From SFLA01 sp045595785 (lineage in GTDB: Bacteria; Bacillota; Clostridia; Oscillospirales; CAG-382), in the NCBI GenBank assembly GCA_045595785.1, contig JAZOBE010000043.1, positions 1 to 64,000 of the forward strand: DNA of 64,000 nt, in the 5' to 3' direction. The number at the start of each line of letters is the position of its first letter. Within the stretch, counting starts at the first letter, position 1. Shown here in pieces: positions 1 to 6,849 of this stretch. Under the pieces are notes generated by a model that saw only the letters and a list, made by a program, of their open reading frames with translations, had not been told where the DNA came from and ran no database searches. The position numbers were made by a program, and so were the translations under genes.

Positions 1-2
1 CC

Positions 3-908
3 GCTTCCCATGTCGCTCTGGAGACTGCCCTGCAGACCCAGCCCAACATCTGCCTGATCGGTGAAGAAGTTGCTGCTAAGAAGATGTCTCTGGCTCAGCT
101 GACCGATTACATCGCCGACTCTGTTGCCGATCGTGCAGCAAAGGGCTGGAATTTCGGTGTTGCTATCATTCCCGAAGGCATCGTGGAATTTGTTCCTGAG
201 TTCTCCAAACTGATCGCTGAAATCAACGAACTGCTGGCCGGCGAAAAGACTGCCCAGTTCAATGCTCTGCCCACCTGGAATGAGAAGTATGCTTTCATTG
301 AAGCAGGTCTCACCAAGGAATCCATGGCAGTATTTGCTATTCTTCCTACCTCCATTCAGCAGCAGCTCTTCCTTGAGCGTGATCCCCACGGTAACGTTCA
401 GGTTTCTCTTATCGAGTCTGAGAAGCTGTTCTCCGCTCTCGTTGCAGATAACCTTAAGGCTCGCAAGGCTGCAGGCACCTACAACGGCAAGTTCTCCGCA
501 CTTCACCACTTCCTCGGTTATGAGGGACGTTGCGCATTCCCATCTAACTTTGATGCTGACTACTGCTATTCTCTCGGCTACAATGCATTTATGCTTATTC
601 AGTACGGCTATACCGGCTATCTTTCCAAGGTTTCCAACCTTTCCAACCCTGCAGAGGAATGGGTTGCAGGAGGTATGCCCATGACCAAGATGATGAATAT
701 TGAGAGAAGACACGGTAAGGACAAGCCCGTTATCCGCAAGGCTCTTGTTGAACTGGATGGCGCTCCCTTCAAGTTCTTTGAAGCTAACAGAGCTGAGTGG
801 GCATCCGAGACTTGCTTCGTATATCCCGGTGCTATCCAGTACTTTGGTCCTACCGAGGTTTGTGACGCTACTACAGTAACTCTCGCTCTCGAAAAGGGTA
901 AGATGTAA
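3..908 (+). CDS. pfp: PPi-dependent phosphofructokinase, C-terminal part (5' truncated by window)
   Basis: Open from the window edge (frame beginning at base 3), about 301 residues seen before the stop. The protein resembles the C-terminal half of the long (about 550 residue) diphosphate:fructose-6-phosphate 1-phosphotransferases, which use PPi instead of ATP for the reversible phosphorylation of fructose 6-phosphate in glycolysis. Family-like stretches are VAIIPEGIVEFVPEF, ALHHFLGYEGRCAFPSNFD and SLGYNAFMLIQYGYTGYL. The N-terminal catalytic GGDD-type motif lies outside the window, so PPi dependence rests on family resemblance and the length class. Codons are strongly biased to highly expressed forms (GCT, AAG, CTC), fitting a central glycolytic enzyme. 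A strong terminator follows directly. Confidence 0.85.
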   Translation, partial: ASHVALETALQTQPNICLIGEEVAAKKMSLAQLTDYIADSVADRAAKGWNFGVAIIPEGIVEFVPEFSKLIAEINELLAGEKTAQFNALPTWNEKYAFIEAGLTKESMAVFAILPTSIQQQLFLERDPHGNVQVSLIESEKLFSALVADNLKARKAAGTYNGKFSALHHFLGYEGRCAFPSNFDADYCYSLGYNAFMLIQYGYTGYLSKVSNLSNPAEEWVAGGMPMTKMMNIERRHGKDKPVIRKALVELDGAPFKFFEANRAEWASETCFVYPGAIQYFGPTEVCDATTVTLALEKGKM

Positions 909-931
909 AGTATACCTTATAAGAAAACACA

Positions 932-963
932 CCGCCGGGAACAAAATAATCCCGGCGGTTTTT
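932..963 (+). terminator. Rho-independent terminator of pfp
   Basis: A 9-bp GC-rich stem (CCGCCGGGA pairing with TCCCGGCGG) with a 9-base loop is followed by a run of five T. It lies 24 bases after the pfp stop and ends that transcript. Confidence 0.9.
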
Positions 964-1001
964 CCATTGGAGTGATATGAAATATATGAGGAGTGATTTT
1001 T

Positions 1002-2003
1002 ATTAAACTGAATCCTATTTTTTCTTCACACATGGTCTTTGCCGCAGGACAGCCCATTCGAGTTTACGGGAGCGGAAAGGGAAACTTAAATATCACTTTT
1101 GCGGGAATGAGTAAAAGTCTGGTGTCTGAAGCGGACACCTGGCTTGTCTGTTTTCCGCCCATGGATTTTGGCGGTCCTTATGAGCTGAAGGCTGATTTTG
1201 AGGATAACACGGTTTTACGCCAAGACATTTACATAGGAAAGGTTTTCCTTTGCGCCGGTCAATCCAATATGCAATTCAAGGTGAGCGAGGGAAGTATCCC
1301 AACCCACTTGCTTGGCGCAAACGGGAAATTAAGAATGCTTGTAGCAGACCGCCCCGAGGGTGAACGCTTTTCGTTAAAGGATGGCTGGGTCAAAGCGGAA
1401 GCGGATAATATTGCCCATTGGTCTGCCATCGGATATCTGGTAGGCAACCGCGTTTCGTCCGAAGAGAATATCGCCGTGGGTATTATCGGTTGTTATCAAG
1501 GCGCTTCAATGATAGAGAGCTGGCTTCCCTCAGGTGTTCTTGATACACAGAATATTTCTGTTCCCGACACCGATAAGCATTACGATTTCAGTACTCATCC
1601 TTATAGTTCATGGAACGACGATGGGTTTTTATATAATCTTACCTTTTCTCAAATCAAACCATTTGCGGTTTCTGCCGTTATCTGGTATCAGGGCGAGAGT
1701 AACACCTCTGTTGCCGGAGGGAAAGCGTACCGCAAAATGCTCGAAGCTTTGATTGGGTGTTGGCGCGCCGATCTTGACGATCCTTGTCTGCCTTTCGCCG
1801 TAATACAGCTTGCTGATTTTGTTCCCTGTCTGAACGAAGGCTGGCGTCTTGTCCAAAAAGCACAGCTTGATATTCAGAACACCACTCCATATGTAAAAGC
1901 AGTAATTTCCGCCGATGTGTGCGAAACAGATAACATTCACCCGCCTACAAAGCACCTGCTTGCGGAAAGAATAGTTTCCGCGCTTACAGAGCTGATAAAC
2001 TAA
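1002..2003 (+). CDS. SGNH-type sialate O-acetylesterase-like protein
   Basis: Cytoplasmic carbohydrate esterase of about 333 residues in the sialate O-acetylesterase/SGNH hydrolase group, expected to remove acetyl groups from sugars. Visible family blocks are CAGQSNM (nucleophile Ser), GCYQGASMIESW, WYQGESN and the C-terminal DNIHP carrying the catalytic Asp-His pair. No signal peptide is seen. The start is unusual. The first classical codon is GTG at 993, but it lies inside the ribosome site AGGAG (989-993). The codon at proper distance is ATT at 1002, giving (M)KLNPIFSSHMVF, which matches how such enzymes usually begin. Either ATT is used or a former ATG has mutated. The shared hairpin at 2021 lies downstream. 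Confidence 0.75.
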   Translation: MKLNPIFSSHMVFAAGQPIRVYGSGKGNLNITFAGMSKSLVSEADTWLVCFPPMDFGGPYELKADFEDNTVLRQDIYIGKVFLCAGQSNMQFKVSEGSIPTHLLGANGKLRMLVADRPEGERFSLKDGWVKAEADNIAHWSAIGYLVGNRVSSEENIAVGIIGCYQGASMIESWLPSGVLDTQNISVPDTDKHYDFSTHPYSSWNDDGFLYNLTFSQIKPFAVSAVIWYQGESNTSVAGGKAYRKMLEALIGCWRADLDDPCLPFAVIQLADFVPCLNEGWRLVQKAQLDIQNTTPYVKAVISADVCETDNIHPPTKHLLAERIVSALTELIN

Positions 2004-2020
2004 ATCCCCTATAAAAAAAG

Positions 2021-2050
2021 CGCCGCCGAAATTCATCGGCGGCGTATTTG
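2021..2050 (-). terminator. Repeated hairpin, copy 1; terminator for the minus-strand pair
   Basis: Perfect 9-bp stem CGCCGCCGA/TCGGCGGCG with loop AATTCA, then TATTTG. On the minus strand the stem is followed by CTTTTTTATAG, so it terminates the 2762-2086 transcript; on the plus strand it also closes the esterase gene. The same 30 bases recur at 4023 and 5349. Confidence 0.75.
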
Positions 2051-2085
2051 ATTGTTTTTTATGAATGACTTGTGTATTTATAAAT

Positions 2086-2268
2086 TCAATTGTCATCCTC
2101 ATCAAAATATATACACTGTTTCAAGCATTCTCCGCAGTTTGTGCAGCTTTCATCTACGAGCGGAGAAGGAAACCCGTGTTTGTTTTTCTCAAACGTAATA
2201 TGTTCACAATTACAAGCGCGGCAACCTGTGCATAAGCCTAATTTGACAACTTTCATTATGTTGTTCAT
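2086..2268 (-). CDS. Small 2[4Fe-4S]-type ferredoxin-like protein
   Basis: 60-residue protein with two cysteine clusters, CTGCRACNCEH near residues 12-22 and CTNCGECLKQC near 41-51, as in bacterial ferredoxin domains that bind [4Fe-4S] clusters and carry electrons. The first cluster is irregular (C-x2-C-x2-C-x-C), so one site may be atypical. Start chosen at 2268: GAGG sits about 10 bases upstream and the previous gene stops two bases before (TGAAAATG), so translation is coupled. Earlier in-frame Met codons would overlap the upstream gene with no ribosome site. A terminator hairpin follows. The redox partner is unknown; the upstream gene is the obvious candidate. Confidence 0.6.
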   Translation of the reverse strand: MNNIMKVVKLGLCTGCRACNCEHITFEKNKHGFPSPLVDESCTNCGECLKQCIYFDEDDN

Positions 2269-2270
2269 TT

Positions 2271-2762
2271 TCAGTTTTCCTCTTTTAATGAAACATTGAC
2301 TGCAACAGAATACATACAATAATTAATTCCGCCGCTTGTGACGTACCAATCCTGTGAGAGCATTTCGAGAGGCGAGTTGCCATATAGCGTGATAAGTCCT
2401 GCCGGAAAACGCTTTTTGAAAAGCGTAAAGTATCCCTTGAGGTTATCGGACCGAGAATCAATGCGTGTTACGTTCATTCTGAGCCGTTCAAAATCCTCGA
2501 GCCATTTTGGAATGACGGGCTGTTTATCGGGATACAGAATATAAACATCAACGTCACGCTCTGCCTTCAACGTTACGCAAGGCTCATTCTCGGGAATTAG
2601 CTTATCGTTTCCGCAAGTCAGAATATGGACGCACCCTTTCAACTCCTCGGGGATATAATTGAAGAGGTAATCTCTATCCATATACTGCAATTCGTTGGGT
2701 AGAAACTTTCCGACCGAATATTCTCTTCCGGATTCTACTTTTATGATCTGTATGTCATTCAT
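2271..2762 (-). CDS. Uncharacterised 163-residue protein
   Basis: I do not recognise this protein with confidence. It is soluble, lacks a signal peptide, and contains alternating hydrophobic/polar segments suggesting a beta-rich fold. The stretch YFTLFKKRFPAGLITLYGN resembles a short beta domain seen at the C-terminus of some carbohydrate esterases and lyases; that is only an impression. The start has AAGGTGG at good spacing. It has its own strong promoter (2798-2826) and is followed, translationally coupled, by the ferredoxin-like gene, so the two probably act together. The neighbouring convergent gene is a sugar esterase. Confidence 0.6.
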   Translation of the reverse strand: MNDIQIIKVESGREYSVGKFLPNELQYMDRDYLFNYIPEELKGCVHILTCGNDKLIPENEPCVTLKAERDVDVYILYPDKQPVIPKWLEDFERLRMNVTRIDSRSDNLKGYFTLFKKRFPAGLITLYGNSPLEMLSQDWYVTSGGINYCMYSVAVNVSLKEEN

Positions 2763-2797
2763 AATTTTTCCACCTTAGTGTGACAAGTTGTTTTTTG

Positions 2798-2826
2798 ATT
2801 ATATCAAAAATGTAAATTTGTGTCAA
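2798..2826 (-). promoter_or_regulatory. Promoter of the 2762-2086 pair
   Basis: On the minus strand TTGACA (2826-2821), a 17-base spacer and TATAAT (2803-2798): a consensus sigma-A promoter. Its -35 box contains the TGA stop codon (2825-2823) of the upstream regulator gene, so regulator and promoter are packed without spacing. Confidence 0.85.
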
Positions 2827-3872
2827 CAACCTAATAATGCATCGAATTTTGGAACGCTTGTCAGCACAGCAAAATCGTCATCCGATTTTATACTCTCCAT
2901 CAGTGTTTCTTTTAGCTTTTGATATGGGTGAACTGTGGGTGACGAAGTAACCGCTTCATAGTTATATTTCTTGCAACTGCGCAGAATAGAAGATGAAAGT
3001 GTGCCGTATGGGTATTTATCGTGTTTTTCTGCACATTTAACGGCTTTTTGCAAACATTCGATTGCCTTGTCGTTTTCATTGTTTTGCACATGGAGTTTTG
3101 CCATTCGTAAATAGATATCAGCTTTTTGCTTCATTGAAGCTAAATCATCATCGCTTTCAAATAAAACGTCGACAAAAGCAATACACTTCTCCATTAAAAC
3201 AAACTGTTCCCCACAAGTGTAGTGCGGCAAAAGTTTTTGAATACTACACTGAAAATCGTTTGCTTGTTTCGCTATTATTGACGATAAGATATATTTTACT
3301 TGTTCGCCGCCTTCCAGCAGATCCCTCATAACATCATTTCTCGATTGCGCTTTTAGAGGGAGGCTTCTTGCCATTGTTATGGCTTTTTCTTTTTCTCCGT
3401 TGTAAAAATACGCATAACATAATTCGGTATTGACCCAATTAAGTATACTTTGATTCTTACAATTTGAAACTACATACTCTCCCAGCTCGATGCTTCTTTC
3501 AGGGTTGATTTTTGAGGAGCTATATACAATCCACGCCATTAACAAATGGTTGTTGGGGAATTGAGTTAATCCTTCTTCGGCAACTTCGATCAGTTTCCCA
3601 TAATCTTTCTCAAAATCATGCATTCGTAAAGTTTCAACTATTTTTTCTACTGCAATATTTTCTTCTATTTCATTTGTTCCAAGAAGTTCATCAACAGAAA
3701 TATTGAAAAAACTTGCTATTGACGGCAACAATTCGATATCCGGATATGTTTCGCCACGTTCCCATTTACTTACTGCCTGAAAACGAACACCAAGTCTTTC
3801 CGCCAACTGTTCTTGAGATAGGTTTAAATTGTGACGAAGTTTTCGTATATTCTCTGCTATTTTAAGTTTCAT
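2823..3872 (-). CDS. HTH (XRE) transcriptional regulator with C-terminal TPR-like region
   Basis: 349-residue DNA-binding regulator. Residues about 5-60 form an XRE/Cro-type helix-turn-helix (LSQEQLAERLGVRFQAVSKW, then PDIELLPSIASFFNISVDELLG). The remainder, about 70-340, is alpha-helical with TPR-like pairs such as CYAYFYNGEKEKAI and DIYLRMAKLHVQNNENDKAI. This layout is that of RRNPP/Rgg-like regulators, which can bind small peptides; no peptide gene is seen here. Start placed at 3872 because GGAG lies 7 bases upstream; a Met four codons earlier and a longer reading frame to 4019 lack a ribosome site and would cross the promoter. The gene ends inside the -35 box of the next transcription unit, which it may control. 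Confidence 0.8.
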   Translation of the reverse strand: MKLKIAENIRKLRHNLNLSQEQLAERLGVRFQAVSKWERGETYPDIELLPSIASFFNISVDELLGTNEIEENIAVEKIVETLRMHDFEKDYGKLIEVAEEGLTQFPNNHLLMAWIVYSSSKINPERSIELGEYVVSNCKNQSILNWVNTELCYAYFYNGEKEKAITMARSLPLKAQSRNDVMRDLLEGGEQVKYILSSIIAKQANDFQCSIQKLLPHYTCGEQFVLMEKCIAFVDVLFESDDDLASMKQKADIYLRMAKLHVQNNENDKAIECLQKAVKCAEKHDKYPYGTLSSSILRSCKKYNYEAVTSSPTVHPYQKLKETLMESIKSDDDFAVLTSVPKFDALLGC

Positions 3873-3917
3873 ACGCTTCTCCATAAATATAAAGTCAGAG
3901 GTACCGTCTGCAATATT

Positions 3918-3947
3918 ATTGTAACATGCGAAAAACGGTAAATTCAA
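3918..3947 (-). promoter_or_regulatory. Probable promoter of the 3872-2823 regulator
   Basis: Minus strand TTGAAT (3947-3942), 18-base spacer, TACAAT (3923-3918). The implied leader is about 40 bases. Moderate match to consensus. Confidence 0.5.
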
Positions 3948-4022
3948 TAACTTATCTTTTGAAATGTTTTCAACTACATTGGGAATGTTTCCTTGTAATG
4001 AATGTGGTTCAATACACAATCA

Positions 4023-4052
4023 CGCCGCCGAAATTCATCGGCGGCGTATTTG
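4023..4052 (-). repeat. Repeated hairpin, copy 2
   Basis: Same 30 bases as at 2021 and 5349, with stem CGCCGCCGA/TCGGCGGCG. It lies just past the 3' end of the minus-strand regulator 5230-4067. Unlike the other copies it has no good T run on its minus-strand side, so it may act as an RNA-end protector or a weak terminator. Confidence 0.7.
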
Positions 4053-4066
4053 TCGGTGTGATTTTG

Positions 4067-5230
4067 CTATTCAAAACACACGGCGTATTTTTTATTTTTA
4101 CGTAATTCGTTTTTGAAATCTTCCGGTAGGAGTATGAGCTCCTTCTGCCAAAAGTGCTCTCCGAGAGGACGGTGTTCGCATTTTTCGATGCGCTCCAAAT
4201 GTGAAACCAAAGGCGCTGTATAGGAATAATTGCCTTCCGAATAAATTCGCTCGTATTCCGTATAGTGGTTGAATCCCTTATCAAAATATTCAAGTGCCTT
4301 TTCGAAGTCTTTTGTTACATGGGATTCGTAATTTACCAAATCCATATATAGCTGACCGATAGATTGGTGATAATCACCGCATCTGCCGTCTTCAAAGACC
4401 GTTTCATAAAGGTGGAGAAGCGCCAAGGTGATTTTGCGCTTATATTCCGAGTTACCTAAGTTTTTAGCCGAAATCGCACTGGATATAGACACATTAAGCT
4501 GTAACAGAAGCGTCATTATCCGCTGACCTTCATATCCCATCATTTCTTCGCCTTGGGTTGCCGACGGCAAAAGCATTTCCTTGCAGGTACTGATTGAATT
4601 TTGCGCTTCTGCCAGCGCTTTGGCTTCCTTTATTTTCCCCATTCTGCAATAAAGGGGAACCATTCCGCGAATAGCCGTCTCACGCTCTTGGGCAGAAGGA
4701 TTGCTCTTTAACAGCTTTTCGTAAACCGTTAATGCCTCCTGCCAATATGCATTTGTCGAGTGAAGCTCCGTATCGTACCTTAAAATGCCCGATTCGCTGT
4801 CGTAATCCGCGACCAAGCCCTGCTCATTAAATCCCCACAAATGCAGCATTTCCGCCAGTCTCAGAAGTATTCTCGGTTCGTTTGGAAATTCGTCTGCGGC
4901 GATGCGGAGCATATCGATACACTCCCTTAACTCTTCGGATATATGGCCTTTGATTAAAGTGAAGCCTTGGCTTTTCCGAGCTCTGCCTGCTTTATCCAAA
5001 ATGCTTTTAATTTTTTCTTCTCTCTCGGAGTTGTATCCAAATAGTTCATCAATAGATATATGGAAATAGTTGGCGATTGCGGGGATCATTTCCATATCGG
5101 GGTACCCGCCGTTTGATTCCCAGCGCGAGATTGCTTGTGAAGTCACGCCCAACGCTTCGGCAAGGTTCTCCTGCGTTCTCCCGTCGCGCCGACGTAGCTC
5201 GCGTATTTTTTGTCCTAAACTAAGCTGCAT
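4067..5230 (-). CDS. HTH (XRE) transcriptional regulator with long helical TPR-like region
   Basis: 387-residue regulator, a distant paralogue of the neighbour at 2823-3872. An XRE helix-turn-helix occupies residues about 5-65 (RTQENLAEALGVTSQAISRW, then PDMEMIPAIANYFHISIDELFG). Residues about 80-370 are helical with TPR-like repeats, e.g. RIAADEFPNEPRILLRLAEM and TVYEKLLKSNPSAQERETAI. The start has GGAGGT at good spacing. A clear promoter (5271-5298) carries a palindrome just past the -10 box, suitable for autoregulation. Targets are not visible. Two such regulators in tandem on one strand, each with its own promoter, suggest duplication followed by divergence. Confidence 0.8.
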   Translation of the reverse strand: MQLSLGQKIRELRRRDGRTQENLAEALGVTSQAISRWESNGGYPDMEMIPAIANYFHISIDELFGYNSEREEKIKSILDKAGRARKSQGFTLIKGHISEELRECIDMLRIAADEFPNEPRILLRLAEMLHLWGFNEQGLVADYDSESGILRYDTELHSTNAYWQEALTVYEKLLKSNPSAQERETAIRGMVPLYCRMGKIKEAKALAEAQNSISTCKEMLLPSATQGEEMMGYEGQRIMTLLLQLNVSISSAISAKNLGNSEYKRKITLALLHLYETVFEDGRCGDYHQSIGQLYMDLVNYESHVTKDFEKALEYFDKGFNHYTEYERIYSEGNYSYTAPLVSHLERIEKCEHRPLGEHFWQKELILLPEDFKNELRKNKKYAVCFE

Positions 5231-5253
5231 AAAAGCACCTCCAAAAATTGTTT

Positions 5254-5267
5254 ATCACCGGTGTGAT
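5254..5267. promoter_or_regulatory. Palindromic operator-like site at the regulator's transcription start
   Basis: ATCAC-CGGT-GTGAT, a 5-bp inverted repeat, lies directly after the -10 box of the 5271-5298 promoter, about where RNA polymerase starts. A site here would repress. Binding by the downstream-encoded HTH protein is inferred. Confidence 0.45.
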
Positions 5268-5270
5268 TTT

Positions 5271-5298
5271 ATTATAGCAGGTATTCGTAAAAAAACAA
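5271..5298 (-). promoter_or_regulatory. Promoter of the 5230-4067 regulator
   Basis: Minus strand TTGTTT (5298-5293), 16-base spacer, TATAAT (5276-5271), followed by a leader of about 35 bases to the ATG. Confidence 0.65.
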
Positions 5299-5348
5299 TT
5301 ATCAATCCGTTGTTACAATCTCAATGAACCGTTGTCTTTTGCAAAAAA

Positions 5349-5378
5349 CGCCGCCGAAATTCATCGGCGGCGTATTTG
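5349..5378 (-). terminator. Repeated hairpin, copy 3; terminator of the DHHW lipoprotein gene
   Basis: Identical to the copies at 2021 and 4023. On the minus strand the stem is followed by TTTTTTGC, a proper T run, and it lies 7 bases past the stop of the minus-strand gene 6782-5385. Confidence 0.8.
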
Positions 5379-5384
5379 CATATT

Positions 5385-6782
5385 TTATTGTCCTATAAGT
5401 CTTAAATAGTAATCACAATATGTGTTTCCGTTGGAGGTGGAGGCGGTGGCAAACAGAATAATATCGTCAATGCCCTCTCTTTCAACCAAAGGACGGATAT
5501 CAATCATACAGTGTCTGGGGTCGATAACGATTATCTTTCCGTAATGCTCGATAAGAAAAGGCACAAATGCGTTGGCGGATGATTCCTTTATAACAAGTAT
5601 CACCTTGCTCTGGTCATTTTCAGGCACCTGTATTTCCGCATAAGGCTGGTCGCCGATAAGGAAACATGAATAGGTTTTTATATACGTATGCACGCAGGTG
5701 TCGTACTGACCCTTTAACGTCATGCCGGCGTCGTAATATACCGTATAAGTGTGCTCCTTGCGGGGCATATATGCGTGCAAGGTATCGTAGAAGGTGTTGA
5801 CTCGTTCGTCGTTGGCGTAAGTGTTGGTAAGCCCGATAAAGGTGGTTGTAAGAATACGATCCTCAAATGCGGAAAGGGGAGTGGGGGTAAGATCGACCGA
5901 CTTTGCAAATTCGCAGTAAGCGTAATATGCGGCAAGCTGAGTCCAATGGAAATCACTCTTGAAAAACAGATACTCGCCCTGATGCTTCATAAAGGTTTCT
6001 TTCAGGTTGATGTAGTTTACGTCACCGTACATAACGGATTCCATTTGGTCAAGCACCTTGCACTGGTCGTTAAGCATCGCCTGAACGTAAGGGTTCTTGA
6101 TGTTTATACATGATGCCGGGTGGTTAATTACCGAAATGCGTGTGTCGGGGAACAGCTTTGCATACTTAGCGTATGTGTCCGCATATCTTTCGGATACCTG
6201 CTTCTTAAAATATGCTTGTGAATATGCCGCGCCGTCATATAGCAGATAGCCGGAAGGGATAAACTCAGCATCTCCTATATCGGTATACTCCTCTTCCGAT
6301 ACTTCGGGCTCGGAAGGATCCTCGGGAACAGAAGGTTCTTCGGGCTCGGAAGGATCCTCGGGAACAGAAGGTTCTTCGGGAACGGAAGGTTCTTCGGGAA
6401 CGGAAGGTTCTTCGGGAACGGAAGGCTCCTCGGGAACGGAAGGTTCTTCGGGAACGGAAGGTTCTTCGGGAACGGAAGGCTCCTCGGGAACGGAAGGCTC
6501 CTCGGGAACGGAAGGATCCTCGGGAACAGAAGGCTCGGGCTGTGACACAGCTTCGGATACCTCTGCAGCAGATTCTTGCTCGGACACCTCGCTTGCTTCT
6601 TTAGATACCTCGGCGCTCGCTTCAACGCTGATCTCAGGTTGCATATTGCTTCCATCACTTTCGTTTGAAATTTCGCTTTCGGCGGAGGAGGGGAGCGAAG
6701 TGTCATTAGGTATCCACTGCACACAACCAACGGTTACCGCAAAGCAAAAAACTATTAAAAAGAATAATAATATTTTTTTCAT
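5385..6782 (-). CDS. DHHW-family lipoprotein with Ser-Val-Pro-Glu repeat linker
   Basis: 465-residue exported protein. Residues 1-20 are a signal peptide ending in TVGC, a permissive lipobox, so Cys20 is probably lipid-modified. Residues 30-80 are Ser/Glu-rich. Residues about 82-160 are a run of the hexapeptide SVPEEP with D/E exchanges, which should span the cell wall. Residues about 165-465 resemble the DHHW family (SGNH-like fold related to AlgX/AlgJ), whose members are linked to acylation of surface glycans; the signature here is FFKSDFHW at 273-280. A Cys pair (225, 241) could be structural. No strong ribosome site is seen before the ATG. Acyltransferase activity is inferred from fold similarity only. 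Confidence 0.7.
   Translation of the reverse strand: MKKILLFFLIVFCFAVTVGCVQWIPNDTSLPSSAESEISNESDGSNMQPEISVEASAEVSKEASEVSEQESAAEVSEAVSQPEPSVPEDPSVPEEPSVPEEPSVPEEPSVPEEPSVPEEPSVPEEPSVPEEPSVPEEPSVPEDPSEPEEPSVPEDPSEPEVSEEEYTDIGDAEFIPSGYLLYDGAAYSQAYFKKQVSERYADTYAKYAKLFPDTRISVINHPASCINIKNPYVQAMLNDQCKVLDQMESVMYGDVNYINLKETFMKHQGEYLFFKSDFHWTQLAAYYAYCEFAKSVDLTPTPLSAFEDRILTTTFIGLTNTYANDERVNTFYDTLHAYMPRKEHTYTVYYDAGMTLKGQYDTCVHTYIKTYSCFLIGDQPYAEIQVPENDQSKVILVIKESSANAFVPFLIEHYGKIIVIDPRHCMIDIRPLVEREGIDDIILFATASTSNGNTYCDYYLRLIGQ
6303..6539 (-). repeat. Tandem 18-bp coding repeat (SVPEEP units)
   Basis: About 13 tandem 18-base units within the DHHW lipoprotein gene encode SVPEEP or close variants (SVPEDP, SEPEEP). 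Near-identical codons show recent slippage expansion, so copy number probably varies among strains. Confidence 0.85.
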
Positions 6783-6803
6783 ATTTTATATCGTCTCGCT
6801 TAC

Positions 6804-6832
6804 ATTATATTAAAGCAGAATATTTGTCTGAA
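6804..6832 (-). promoter_or_regulatory. Probable promoter of the DHHW lipoprotein gene
   Basis: Minus strand TTCAGA (6832-6827), 17-base spacer, TATAAT (6809-6804). Good -10 box, weak -35 box. Confidence 0.5.
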
Positions 6833-6849
6833 TACGTACTCGCTGTGCA

